Origin: Cloacimonetes bacterium UBA6097
Lineage (GTDB): Bacteria > Cloacimonadota > Cloacimonadia > Cloacimonadales > Cloacimonadaceae
Direction of reading: 5' to 3'
Assembly: GCA_002435865.1 (NCBI GenBank)
Contig: DIWV01000004.1
Location: 34,573 to 98,572, forward strand
DNA length: 64,000 bases
Every line of letters begins with the position of its first letter. Position 1 is the first letter of the stretch. This document shows positions 1 to 8,956 of the stretch, one piece after another. The translations under genes were made by a program, and so were the position numbers. The notes below the pieces were generated by a model that had not been told where the DNA came from, did not search any database, and worked only from the letters and a program-made list of their open reading frames with translations.

Positions 1-21
1 TGCTACCGTAATGCTACCGTA
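1..21. repeat. Tandem copies of TGCTACCGTA at window edge
   Basis: TGCTACCGTA occurs at 1-10 and 12-21, separated by one base. The array touches the window edge, so its true length cannot be seen. Confidence 0.5.
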
Positions 22-56
22 TTGCGATTTGGCAATCATATACAAATTGTTTGTGA

Positions 57-155
57 GTTGGACATATGTCATCCATGAAGGGTAAGTTAGAATTTCGTCT
101 TTCTAACTGGGGTTTCCATCCCAATCTATGTTATTTCGTTATTACATGACTATGA
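57..155 (+). repeat. Dispersed 100-150 bp module, copy A (diverged)
   Basis: The order of blocks matches copies B (56521-56668, opposite strand) and C (61001-61154): GACATATGTCA, a GGGT block, then CTGGGGTTT-loop-CCCA, then TATGTTATTTCGT and CATGACT. The central hairpin is imperfect here (CTGGGGTTTCCATCCCAAT), while B and C keep it intact, so this copy looks decayed. Confidence 0.6.
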
Positions 156-442
156 TATGATTGATTCATTTGTACTACCACTTAACATGGTTCTTTGTGT
201 CTTTGTGGTGAAATAATTATTTCCGTGTCTCATGTTGATTCTGTGTGTTCTGTGGTTTAAAAACAGTCTGGATGATACTGACGCATGAGAAAAGTTTCTT
301 TCTGCGCAGGAATGGCAACACGAAAACAATAGTTTGAAAACCTTAATTTCATTGACATAAGTCCATAGTATAAAAACATTGCCAGACTGGATAAATGTAT
401 AATAAATCAAAGAAATATATCGAAAAAGCATTGGAGGCTTTA

Positions 443-1501
443 ATGAAGACAGGCGGAGACAGATACGGAACTCACCGCGTTATTGAACCCAAAGGAGTTT
501 TACCTCAACCGGCAAGAGTATTGAACAACGACATGAGCGAGATTTGGGATAATGAACTGCTGATTGACGTTATCCGTTTGAATGTGGATTCTGCTTCTTT
601 TCACCAGATAAAGAACAAGCTTCTGAAGCAAGGTCACACTGATATGGAAAAAGCTTTTGCCGACCACGTGATTGACCTTACCAACAGGACAGGCAAGCAT
701 AAAAATGAGGATACAGGCTCAGGTGGAATGCTGATTGGCGTGGTTGCCCAGATTGGACCAAATTTTGAAATGAAAGAACAAATAAAAGTCGGTGATAAAA
801 TAGCCAGTCTGGTTTCATTATCCCTTACTCCGTTGAAAGTTAACAAAGTAAAAAGAGTCTTGTTAGATAAAGACCAGGTGGAAATTGAAGGACAGGCAAT
901 CCTGTTCTCCAGTGGAATTTATGCCAAATTGCCTGAAGATATGGATGAGAACCTGGCCCTGAGCGTACTGGACGTTGCAGGTGCACCAACCCAGGTAGAA
1001 AGGCTTGTTATGCCCGGTGATACTGTTGTTATAATCGGAGCTAACGGAAAATCAGGCATATTATGCAATGCCATAGCCAAAGAGAGAGCAGAGGTTTCCG
1101 GTAAAGTAATCGGTGTTGTACGTAATCCTGATTATATTGACACCTGCAAACTGACCGGCTGTGACGAAGTTATCATTGCTTCTGCCACAGATGCTCTGAC
1201 CATAGAAAAAGAAGTCAGGAGACTTACCAACGGCAAGATGGCAGACGTTGTTATCAATGTGGTAAATATTGAAGATACAGAACTTCCCACTATCATGGCT
1301 TGTAAAGACAGAGGATTGGTCTATTTCTTCTCGATGGCAACCAGCTTTACCAAGGCAGCACTTGGTGCAGAAGGCATCGGTGCAGATGTGGATATGATTC
1401 TGGGTAATGGCTATGCACATGATCATGCCATTATATCTGTTGATTTACTCAGACGCAATCCCACTTTAATGAAGATTTTCAAAGAAAGATACATAGATTA
1501 A
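443..1501 (+). CDS. kdd: L-erythro-3,5-diaminohexanoate dehydrogenase
   Basis: This cytosolic enzyme oxidises L-erythro-3,5-diaminohexanoate to 5-amino-3-oxohexanoate with NAD(P)+ and releases ammonia, a middle step of lysine fermentation to acetate and butyrate. The 352-residue protein opens with a stretch typical of Kdd (YGTHRVIEPKGVLPQPA). It has a zinc-less MDR-like fold with a dinucleotide-binding glycine motif GANGKSG at residues 199-205. The start at 443 is preferred over the in-frame ATG at 395 because TTGGAGG ends six bases before it and because family members begin close to the YGTHRV block. The next gene is kamA, 68 bases on, the order known from Fusobacterium and Clostridium lysine clusters. 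kce and kal, which usually lie beside kdd, are not in the window. Confidence 0.92.
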   Translation: MKTGGDRYGTHRVIEPKGVLPQPARVLNNDMSEIWDNELLIDVIRLNVDSASFHQIKNKLLKQGHTDMEKAFADHVIDLTNRTGKHKNEDTGSGGMLIGVVAQIGPNFEMKEQIKVGDKIASLVSLSLTPLKVNKVKRVLLDKDQVEIEGQAILFSSGIYAKLPEDMDENLALSVLDVAGAPTQVERLVMPGDTVVIIGANGKSGILCNAIAKERAEVSGKVIGVVRNPDYIDTCKLTGCDEVIIASATDALTIEKEVRRLTNGKMADVVINVVNIEDTELPTIMACKDRGLVYFFSMATSFTKAALGAEGIGADVDMILGNGYAHDHAIISVDLLRRNPTLMKIFKERYID

Positions 1502-1502
1502 A

Positions 1503-1541
1503 TAAACCACGAAGGTCACGAAGAAAACACGAAGATAAGAA
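1503..1541 (+). repeat. Low-complexity CACGAAG repeat between kdd and kamA
   Basis: ACCACGAAGGTCACGAAG followed by AAAACACGAAGATAAGAAG gives three imperfect CACGAAG units. Related wording on the other strand (TTTCGTGTGTTTCGTG) occurs at 60776-60810 and 61161-61189. Confidence 0.6.
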
Positions 1542-1569
1542 GTTTACAAACCAGGATTTAGAGGTAAAT

Positions 1570-2817
1570 ATGGCAACAATCAAGAACATTAAAAGCATAG
1601 CCACTCCGGCAGAATGGAAAGACTGGCACTGGCACTTGCGCAACCGCATTACCAAAGCAGAGGATTTGAAGAAATACATCAAACTTACTCCCGAAGAGGA
1701 GGAAGTATTCAGATCCAAGATATTTTCTTTCCGTATGGCGATTACACCATATTACTTATCACTAATCAACCATAAGAATCCCAACGACCCGGTTCGCATG
1801 CAGGCAATTCCCAGGATTATGGAAAGCCATATCTCAGTAGAAGATATGCCTGATCCTCTGCATGAAGATGCCGATTCACCTGTAACGGGAATGACGCACA
1901 GATATCCTGACCGCGTTTTACTTCTTCTTACAGATCAGTGCGCTATGTATTGCCGTCATTGTACCAGGCGCAGAAAAGCCGGTGAAACGGATGCTCCCAT
2001 GCCACCTGATAATGTGGAAAAAGCTATTGAATATATTCGTCAGAACAAGGAAATCAGGGACGTTATCCTCAGTGGCGGAGACCCTCTTACTTTATCTGAT
2101 GAAAGACTGGATGAGGTGTTGGGCAAACTAAGCAAAATAAAACATGTTGATATAGTCCGGATAGGTACCAGGTTGCCTGTTGTGCTTCCGCAAAGAATTA
2201 CCGATTCACTTATAAAAGTGATGAAAAAATACAAGTTTCTATGGGTGAATACTCATTTTAACCATCCGCAGGAATTGACTCCTGACGCCTGTAAAGCACT
2301 TGCCAAACTGGCAGACGCCGGCAAGGTTCTGGGCAATCAATCCGTTTTGCTCAAAGGCATTAACGATAATGTGGATGTTATGAAACAGTTAGTGCATATG
2401 CTGGTTAAGAACAGGGTTAGACCATATTACATTTACCAGTGTGATTTATCAGAAGGTATTGCGCATTTCCGTACACCCGTTTCCAAAGGAATTGAAATCA
2501 TGGAAAGCCTTAGAGGACACACTTCAGGGCTTTGCATTCCAACTTATGTTGTCGACGCACCCGGTGGCGGGGGAAAAATACCTGTAATGCCTAACTATAT
2601 AGTTTCACAGATGCCGGGAAGGGTAATCCTGCGTAATTTTGAAGGTATGCTAACATCTTATACCGAGCCGGATTTTGTAGCTCAGAATCCTGATGATTAT
2701 AAGGATGCCTGCCCCGAGGAAAGAAAATCCACAGAAGGCGTTATGGCTCTTCTGAGAGGGAAAAAAGTATCTCTTGGACCTGCTGATACAAGGCGCAACG
2801 GTAGAAGAAAGAAGTAA
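1570..2817 (+). CDS. kamA: Lysine 2,3-aminomutase (radical SAM, PLP)
   Basis: KamA converts L-lysine to L-beta-lysine, the first step of lysine fermentation. The 415-residue length is normal for the family. The radical SAM cluster motif CxxxCxxC is at C124, C128 and C131 (CAMYCRHC), and the PLP-binding lysine is K336 in the motif APGGGGKIP. The stretch YQCDLSEGIAHFRTP before it is the usual substrate-site segment. A GAGG ribosome site precedes the ATG. It follows kdd by 68 bases, so the two are probably cotranscribed, and a hairpin follows the stop codon. KamA also resembles EpmB and other family members, but the length, the C-terminal domain and the neighbours point to the catabolic enzyme. 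Confidence 0.95.
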   Translation: MATIKNIKSIATPAEWKDWHWHLRNRITKAEDLKKYIKLTPEEEEVFRSKIFSFRMAITPYYLSLINHKNPNDPVRMQAIPRIMESHISVEDMPDPLHEDADSPVTGMTHRYPDRVLLLLTDQCAMYCRHCTRRRKAGETDAPMPPDNVEKAIEYIRQNKEIRDVILSGGDPLTLSDERLDEVLGKLSKIKHVDIVRIGTRLPVVLPQRITDSLIKVMKKYKFLWVNTHFNHPQELTPDACKALAKLADAGKVLGNQSVLLKGINDNVDVMKQLVHMLVKNRVRPYYIYQCDLSEGIAHFRTPVSKGIEIMESLRGHTSGLCIPTYVVDAPGGGGKIPVMPNYIVSQMPGRVILRNFEGMLTSYTEPDFVAQNPDDYKDACPEERKSTEGVMALLRGKKVSLGPADTRRNGRRKK

Positions 2818-2821
2818 TCAG

Positions 2822-2847
2822 AAATGCCGGACTCAAAACCGGCATTT
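2822..2847 (+). terminator. Hairpin after kamA
   Basis: A perfect 9-bp stem (AAATGCCGG / CCGGCATTT) with an 8-base loop begins four bases after the kamA stop. The run of T after it is short, so termination may be partial; kamB-like starts 33 bases later. Confidence 0.65.
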
Positions 2848-2879
2848 GTTTACTTGTAATCTTTCTGCCCTGATAAAAT

Positions 2880-3881
2880 ATGAAATCTACAGTTACAAAT
2901 ATCCAAATTAAGCTGAGCAAAGGGATTTATTCCATTGCTGGAATCTGCAAGAACTGCGGCAAGACTTCGTTACTTAATAATCTTTTAACAACTCATTCCA
3001 GTCAAAAGTTTGGAGTTTTAACTACCGGAAGAGACGGCGAAGAAATTGATGTAATTTTCGGTAATGCCAAGCCTGCCGTCAAATTACCCGGGAATACTCT
3101 TTTCACCAGTTCCTCTGCAACTATGAATAAGCTCGGTTCTGCTGTAGAGATTATTGCCAAATTGCCATATTCTGCAGGAAACAAACAACTTTGGCTGCTA
3201 AAGACAATCAGAAACATTGAAACGGAAATTGTTGGTCCCGGAAGTGCTGAAACACAAATCCAGATTGCTGAAGTGATGCTGAAAGAAGGTGCGGAGATAG
3301 TACTCATAGATGGTTCACTGGACCGAAAGTCTATTGCTATGAGTCCTAAAGTCAAGGGAGTTTTCATTGTTACAGGCAGCAGTTTTGGCAGTCTTGATAA
3401 AATTACTGCTGAGCTATCTAGGCTTTACAGGCTTTCAAGGGTGCCGGTATATAAAGACAATAACCTGAAAGCAATAGAAGACAGCATTGCTATTTTTAGG
3501 CATGGAATCTGGCAGAGAACTGAGCAGAATACATTAATTGGAAATGAACAAGTTTTATCAGATCTGATTGCTAAGACTTACGTTAATAAACTGTACTTTG
3601 CGGGTGCGCTTACAGACTCAATTCTGAACAATCTAAAACCTGCAATTAAAGAAATTAAAGATATAATAATCAGGCATCCTTTGCAACTGCATATTAATAG
3701 TCTTAATTTGGATTATCTGGCTAATACTCATAGACTTTTTTGTTTAAAACCGTTTAATATTATTGCAATAGCTGTAAATAGCTGGTCTGTCACAGGTAAT
3801 CATTTGGATTGTACACTATTAAGAGAAAAGCTAAGAACGCAATTTCCATCTTTATTGGTTCTGGATATCTATGAAGGATAA
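2880..3881 (+). CDS. kamB: KamB-like P-loop protein of the lysine cluster
   Basis: This 333-residue protein carries a Walker A motif at its N-terminus (GICKNCGKTS, residues 21-30) and no membrane segment, so it is a soluble P-loop NTPase. In lysine-fermentation clusters a P-loop gene called kamB lies directly after kamA and has been proposed, with the MutS-like kamC, to reactivate the B12-dependent lysine 5,6-aminomutase KamDE. The position here, right after kdd-kamA, fits that role; the assignment rests on synteny plus the P-loop. The expected partners kamC, kamD and kamE do not follow: the next gene is a metal exporter. The ribosome site is weak, so the start is less certain than for its neighbours. 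Confidence 0.7.
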   Translation: MKSTVTNIQIKLSKGIYSIAGICKNCGKTSLLNNLLTTHSSQKFGVLTTGRDGEEIDVIFGNAKPAVKLPGNTLFTSSSATMNKLGSAVEIIAKLPYSAGNKQLWLLKTIRNIETEIVGPGSAETQIQIAEVMLKEGAEIVLIDGSLDRKSIAMSPKVKGVFIVTGSSFGSLDKITAELSRLYRLSRVPVYKDNNLKAIEDSIAIFRHGIWQRTEQNTLIGNEQVLSDLIAKTYVNKLYFAGALTDSILNNLKPAIKEIKDIIIRHPLQLHINSLNLDYLANTHRLFCLKPFNIIAIAVNSWSVTGNHLDCTLLREKLRTQFPSLLVLDIYEG

Positions 3882-3914
3882 CCATTTATATCTTAGAAAT
3901 CTGATTGGGAGTAT

Positions 3915-4823
3915 ATGTTGAAAGACAGAGAACAGGCTACAAACAAGACGATTAATCTTGGCTTGGGTTATAATATCCTTTTATCAATCATAAAAACTTT
4001 TATCGGGATATTTGGCCACAGTTCGGCTCTATTGGCTGATGGTATAAACAGCACTTCGGATGTTGTTTATTATGTAGCAGTCAAAATCCTGACCAAGCAT
4101 GCCAACAAACCTGCAGATAAAGAACACCCTTACGGACACAGGCAGCTGGAATCGATATCTGCAATTGTGGTTGGTGCTTTTATTCTTACAACAGGTGTGG
4201 CAATATTCTGGGAAACTATCAATGCCATTTATGACTTATTGACTAATATCAAGCCCGGACAAGCTGCATCTATTTTTGCTCTGATTGCTGCTATCTTTAC
4301 ACTTATTCTGAAGATTTATCTATACACGATTACCAAACGAAACGAAAAACTTACAAAAAATCCTACCCTCAGAGCTCTGGCTAATGACCATTTAAATGAT
4401 ATTATGGCTTCAATCAGTGTTATCATAGGTGTAATTGGCGGTCGGATGGGTTTTCTCTGGATGGATCCACTGGCAGGTGCAATTGTATCTGTTTTCATCC
4501 TCAGAACAGGTATCAGCATAATCATGGATTCCTCATCTGAACTCATGGATACATTTCCGGATTTGTCATTCAGAGATGACCTTAAAGCAACCGCTGAACA
4601 GGTCGAAGGAGTCCGACATGTGGATGTGATTGGTATGCACAGGTTTGGACCATATTTTATTATCAATATAAACATTGGTGTGAACGGCAGTATAACTATT
4701 CAGCAGGGACATGACATTGCTGATAAAGTTGAAGAAGTTTTGCTGGATAAATATTCAGGTTCACTCAGGAAAGTGCATATCCACTATCATCCTGTTGAAT
4801 TTTGCCCCCATAAGGATGATTAA
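3915..4823 (+). CDS. Cation diffusion facilitator (metal exporter)
   Basis: This inner-membrane antiporter of the CDF family (302 residues, about six membrane segments, then a cytosolic domain ending in HIHYHPVEFCPH) should expel a divalent metal in exchange for protons. The transport site can be read as N45xxxD49 in the second membrane segment (DGINSTSD) and D158xxxD162 in the fifth (DHLND). Zinc exporters of this family usually have HxxxD there; the N/D with D/D arrangement is the one described for manganese exporters such as MntE, so manganese is the better guess. A GGGAG ribosome site precedes the start. The stop overlaps the next start as TAATG, which implies translational coupling to the M23 peptidase. 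Confidence 0.88.
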   Translation: MLKDREQATNKTINLGLGYNILLSIIKTFIGIFGHSSALLADGINSTSDVVYYVAVKILTKHANKPADKEHPYGHRQLESISAIVVGAFILTTGVAIFWETINAIYDLLTNIKPGQAASIFALIAAIFTLILKIYLYTITKRNEKLTKNPTLRALANDHLNDIMASISVIIGVIGGRMGFLWMDPLAGAIVSVFILRTGISIIMDSSSELMDTFPDLSFRDDLKATAEQVEGVRHVDVIGMHRFGPYFIININIGVNGSITIQQGHDIADKVEEVLLDKYSGSLRKVHIHYHPVEFCPHKDD

Positions 4824-6040
4824 TGCTTAAAGGTAGAACGTATCTTCTTGTTATAATTGGCTTAACTCTTGTTCTCTTTATTGCATTAACCTGTTTTTTC
4901 AATGCTGGTAGTCTTAAGCAAAAAAACCAAACTCCGGTAGCTGACACACTAAAAAGCTGGACTATTCTCACTATTCCTGATGGCGGCAGCTTGTATTCCG
5001 TTCTTGGCAAAACAAGCCTGCCCATGCAGGAAATAGCTGTATTTGCCATCCAATTTGGTGAGCAAATAGATGTTACCACCATACAGCCGGGTGATACCCT
5101 CAAGATAAAACTCACTCCCGATAACCAGAAGATTGAGCGCTTGATATACGTTCCTGAAATAGATGAACAGCACCACTTTTACCTGCAAGGAGATTCTCTG
5201 GTTTACAGAAGAGCAAATCTGCCAATTCAAAAAATAATACGTTTACTTAATGGAACTTTGGATAACACTCTGGATAAATCTTTGCTGGCGATGGGGCTTA
5301 ATCCTACCGAAAAACAGCAAATCAACAACGGACTGGAAAGCGAAATCAACTTCCAGCGCGATGCCAAGAATGGAGATACCTTCCAGGTTTTATTGGAAGA
5401 AAGATATTTGGGAAAAATACGTCTGCCCAAATCAAAAATCATCTATGCCTCTTACAATGGTAAAAAGACCGGTTTGCACGAACTTTTCCGATATACCGAT
5501 ACAGATGAGCAGTCTACCCTGAACGGATTATACACTAAAGACGGCAAAAGCAACAACGTAAGCGGTGTCGGCTATCCCTTAAACAGGATTCACACTGTTT
5601 CCAGTTTTGGCAGAAGGATAGATCCGATTTACGGAAGCTGGAGAATGCATCAGGGTATTGATTATCGGGCAGGATACGGCACTCCTGTTTTTGCAGTTGC
5701 CAATGGTACTGTAACAATGGCAAGTTGGTATGGCGGATATGGAAAGACCGTCATTGTCAGGCATCCCAGTGGTTATTCAACTCAATATTCTCATATGAGT
5801 TCAATTGGAGTAAACAAAGGACAGAAAGTCAAGCGGGGACAAATCGTTGGAAGAGTTGGCAGTACCGGAAAATCGACCGGGGCGCATCTGCATTTCGGAC
5901 TCAAAAGCGGAAAAAGTTACATCAATCCAACTAACCTGAGAATGGTTGGAGCAGAAAAACTTAACTCTTCCCAAATGGTTAGATTTAAGGAACAACAGGC
6001 ACAAATCCGGCAGCTTTTGCTTCAAAGAAATATTTCCTGA
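4823..6040 (+). CDS. M23 family metallopeptidase (murein endopeptidase-like)
   Basis: This is a probable cell-wall endopeptidase acting in the periplasm. A single N-terminal membrane anchor (about residues 7-27) is followed by a region resembling the LysM-like/OapA-like N-terminal part of MepM-type proteins (about residues 45-120), then a Csd3-like middle and a C-terminal LytM/M23 domain. Zinc and catalytic residues are visible as H276 and D280 in MHQGID, and H355/H357 in HLHFG. The full set suggests an active enzyme rather than a degenerate EnvC/NlpD-type activator. It overlaps the CDF gene by one base and is therefore likely made from the same mRNA, although no functional link is obvious. 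Confidence 0.88.
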   Translation: MLKGRTYLLVIIGLTLVLFIALTCFFNAGSLKQKNQTPVADTLKSWTILTIPDGGSLYSVLGKTSLPMQEIAVFAIQFGEQIDVTTIQPGDTLKIKLTPDNQKIERLIYVPEIDEQHHFYLQGDSLVYRRANLPIQKIIRLLNGTLDNTLDKSLLAMGLNPTEKQQINNGLESEINFQRDAKNGDTFQVLLEERYLGKIRLPKSKIIYASYNGKKTGLHELFRYTDTDEQSTLNGLYTKDGKSNNVSGVGYPLNRIHTVSSFGRRIDPIYGSWRMHQGIDYRAGYGTPVFAVANGTVTMASWYGGYGKTVIVRHPSGYSTQYSHMSSIGVNKGQKVKRGQIVGRVGSTGKSTGAHLHFGLKSGKSYINPTNLRMVGAEKLNSSQMVRFKEQQAQIRQLLLQRNIS

Positions 6041-6103
6041 TTGTAAAGGGAATGCTTATTGCTTATACTATAAGTAAATAATAACTTCCCAAGGAGCTTT
6101 TTA

Positions 6104-8842
6104 ATGAAGCATATGTTCTTACTTGTCCTGCTTCTTCCTTTATATTTATTTGGTGCAGTGATTACACATTCTATCGAAAACGCCGGACTTGAATATAATC
6201 ATATTGCTAATAGCTATACATTTTCACCCAATTCTGACTATGTTTATACATCTGCACCCGGGAGTTACAGACTGCCTGTTAAAACTGTAAATATTGTTCT
6301 TCCTCCTGATGCAGCAGAGATTAGCACGTCCTTTAGAATAAATTCCCTAAAATCAGTGCCTGCAAAGCAACCGGAAATAAATACTCCTTTTTCAGATGGA
6401 GACAGAATCCTTCAATCCCAACCTGCTTTGCAGCCAAATGAACATGTAATCTTTCAGGGTACCGGCAAATGGGGTGATGTAACTTATGCACGTTTTGCTG
6501 TTTTACCGGCTCTTTACAATGCGAATTCCCGGTTGTATGAATTTGCAGAACAAGTAACCATAAGCATCAGTTACAATTCTGCTCAAAGCAAACCCAAGAA
6601 GTCTTCCAATGTCCCGCAGTTGCTCAGCAAGGATTCATCCTTTATCAATACTTCAAGGATAGCTGAATGGTATCCGCATACCAATCAGAGAACGTATGAC
6701 TATCTGATTGTCACTACTCCCGCATTGTATTCTGCAGCGCAATCCCTGGTCTCTTTTCATCAGAACCAGGGCATGGTAATATCTTTTGCAGATATAAGCA
6801 CTGTTCTGGCAACTTCCACCGGTACCAATCCTGCAGATAAACTGCGCAATTACCTTGTAACTGAATATATCAATTCTCCATTTACATATCTGCTTTTAAT
6901 CGGTGATATTGATGTAATCCCAATCGCGTATCTAACGCCTGAACCCAATGGAGATAATACAGTTCCCTCTGATTTTTATTACAGTGATTTGAGTTCCAAT
7001 TTTGATAATGACTTTGATGGCAAACTTGGAGAATACAACACCGGAATGGACTATACACCAGAGGTTATGGTCGGTAGGATTCCCTGGAATGATGCAAATA
7101 CTGTCTCTCAAATCTGCACCAGGATAGTCAATTTTGAATCTGCTAATCCACCCTGGAAACGAAACACTCTCTTGCCTGCCGCTATCCTGAATTATGCCGA
7201 TGAGGTGCCTGATGTTAATTTTGAAAGGACTGACGGCGCTACATTTATGGAATACTGCAAATCCACCGTTCTTCGCAATTATCAGAATACAACCATGTAT
7301 GAACAGGCGGGATTGTTTCATTCCATTCCAAGCGATTATATGCTCAAAGCTGATACATTGTCCATGCTGTTAAACACCCAAAACTACGGAATAGTAAACT
7401 GGAGCGCTCATGGCAGCCCAACCAGTTCTGCCAGAAAAGTCTGGCTCAATGATACCAATAACGATAATCTTCCCAATCCTCAGGAACTCCAATGGTATAC
7501 CTTGCTTAATATTGATACTTTTGATAATCTTACTAACCAAAGCGGTTCTGTTTTCTTCTGCGCTTCCTGCCAGAATGGCATGATAGATCACACCACAGCT
7601 TCTTTGGGAGAATACCTTCTCGCCACAAAGGCAGTTGCAAATATTGCTGCCACCCGTACAGGCTGGTATAAGTTAGGCTGGGAAAATCCGGGCTGGGGTG
7701 GATTGAGCTCCTATAACTATCATTTCCTGGAAAATTATGCCAATAATGGTATGACAGTTGGTCAAGCTCATGGATTTGCTAATTGGCTACACACACAATA
7801 CTGCTTGTTTGGCGATCCCATAGATGACAACGGAATCATCTGGCCAGAACTGCAGAACATATATACATACCTGTTATATGGTGATCCTGCAATAGGTTAT
7901 CCTTCTCAGGTAAATAATCCTGCGGGGCAAATCCTGGTCTGGGAACCACTTGGCAACACGGGTAACACAGTAGTCAACGGTTTGCTGGAAGTTGCACCTT
8001 TTAACGTTGTGTACACAGACCATTTGATTGAAAATTACAATTACCTCAACCAGTTTGATGCCGTTTTCTGCTTATTCGGACTTGGTTACGGTCAGAATGT
8101 CTACACCCTTCAACCTGACAGCCTGGAATATTCTTATCTTCTGGACTATCTGCAGCAGGGTGGAAAAGTCTATATGGAAGGTATGGTAAACTGGGACCCT
8201 ACCGATTCCCTGTTCAGCAGGTTTGGAACCTGGGCACCCTTTGACCATGTTGCTTATATCGAGCAATTAAGATACACCTGCGGAGATATTACCCAAATCT
8301 GGGATTATGACGGCTACAACGAAGGCACTCCCGCATTGGAAGTATATGGCACAACATCTCAGCCTTTGTTCCATTCTTACAATCAAGTACACGTAAACGA
8401 TGTTATCGGCATCTGGAACAGGATTGGAGAAAGCAGAACCATCAGCAGTTCGTTTGAACTGGCTGGAGTATATTCCGACCTTTACACTTACCCGGAATTC
8501 CTGAGCATAATACTGGACACTCTGGGAGTTTTGCAGACCACACCTGTATCCAATAATGATGAAAACATCACTCCGGCAGTTTTGGAAGTATTCGCATCAC
8601 CTAATCCTTTTAATAATTCTGTTAATATCAGTGCAAAAAGCAGCAAACCAGTCAGACTGAGCGTTTATAATATTAAAGGACAAATGATAACAACAACCAG
8701 GCTTTTCCCGCAAAACGGTAAAATACAGTGGGTTTGGGATGGCAAAAACTCTAACAATAACCACCTCGCAGCTGGTATTTACCTGTTCAGGCTTGAGAAC
8801 GGCTCAAAAACCAGAGTAATCAAAACACTCAAACTAAATTAG
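6104..8842 (+). CDS. Secreted gingipain-like C25 protease with type IX sorting domain
   Basis: This 912-residue exported cysteine protease has a signal peptide (about residues 1-19), a C25 propeptide-like region (to about 190), then a caspase-fold catalytic domain. The dyad reads as H436 (WSAHGSP) and C489 (CASCQNG), aligned with the histidine and cysteine of gingipains. Residues about 600-810 form a second alpha/beta domain with stretches like a ThuA/GATase1-type Rossmann fold (VFCLFGLGYGQ, GGKVYMEG); that assignment is tentative. The last 80 residues form the sorting domain (SPNPFNNS, VYNIKGQM, AGIYLFRL, ending TLKLN) used by the type IX secretion system. An AAGGAG site precedes the start. 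It stands alone between the M23 gene and the acyltransferase pair. Confidence 0.9.
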   Translation: MKHMFLLVLLLPLYLFGAVITHSIENAGLEYNHIANSYTFSPNSDYVYTSAPGSYRLPVKTVNIVLPPDAAEISTSFRINSLKSVPAKQPEINTPFSDGDRILQSQPALQPNEHVIFQGTGKWGDVTYARFAVLPALYNANSRLYEFAEQVTISISYNSAQSKPKKSSNVPQLLSKDSSFINTSRIAEWYPHTNQRTYDYLIVTTPALYSAAQSLVSFHQNQGMVISFADISTVLATSTGTNPADKLRNYLVTEYINSPFTYLLLIGDIDVIPIAYLTPEPNGDNTVPSDFYYSDLSSNFDNDFDGKLGEYNTGMDYTPEVMVGRIPWNDANTVSQICTRIVNFESANPPWKRNTLLPAAILNYADEVPDVNFERTDGATFMEYCKSTVLRNYQNTTMYEQAGLFHSIPSDYMLKADTLSMLLNTQNYGIVNWSAHGSPTSSARKVWLNDTNNDNLPNPQELQWYTLLNIDTFDNLTNQSGSVFFCASCQNGMIDHTTASLGEYLLATKAVANIAATRTGWYKLGWENPGWGGLSSYNYHFLENYANNGMTVGQAHGFANWLHTQYCLFGDPIDDNGIIWPELQNIYTYLLYGDPAIGYPSQVNNPAGQILVWEPLGNTGNTVVNGLLEVAPFNVVYTDHLIENYNYLNQFDAVFCLFGLGYGQNVYTLQPDSLEYSYLLDYLQQGGKVYMEGMVNWDPTDSLFSRFGTWAPFDHVAYIEQLRYTCGDITQIWDYDGYNEGTPALEVYGTTSQPLFHSYNQVHVNDVIGIWNRIGESRTISSSFELAGVYSDLYTYPEFLSIILDTLGVLQTTPVSNNDENITPAVLEVFASPNPFNNSVNISAKSSKPVRLSVYNIKGQMITTTRLFPQNGKIQWVWDGKNSNNNHLAAGIYLFRLENGSKTRVIKTLKLN

Positions 8843-8895
8843 TTTAATTTATTACAATGCAATATACCGTGCATATTTATGACACTATATGTGTC

Positions 8896-8926
8896 TTGAC
8901 AAATAATACCTCAAATTTCTTATGTT
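8896..8926 (+). promoter_or_regulatory. Possible promoter before olsB-like gene
   Basis: TTGACA (8896-8901) is a perfect -35 hexamer. TATGTT at 8921-8926 could be the -10, but the 19-base spacing is long. Confidence 0.3.
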
Positions 8927-8956
8927 ATTTCTGATTTTTGAACAGGAGATTGAAAC

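Larger units (their letters stand above)
1..442. other. Intergenic region upstream of kdd
   Basis: No convincing gene is seen here. The stretch holds a short direct repeat at the window edge, one diverged copy of a dispersed module (57-155) and low-complexity wording shared with other intergenic gaps of the window (191-262, built on TTTGTGTCTTTGTGGT and TTCTGTGTGTTCTGTGG). A TATAAA hexamer at 369-374 lies 69 bases before the preferred kdd start and may be a -10 box, but the TTGACA at 352-357 is too close to pair with it. Confidence 0.6.

Noticed and set aside
395..442. Sixteen extra N-terminal residues of Kdd
   Set aside because: The ATG at 443 has a near-perfect GGAGG site and family members start near the YGTHRV block; the earlier ATG has no ribosome site.
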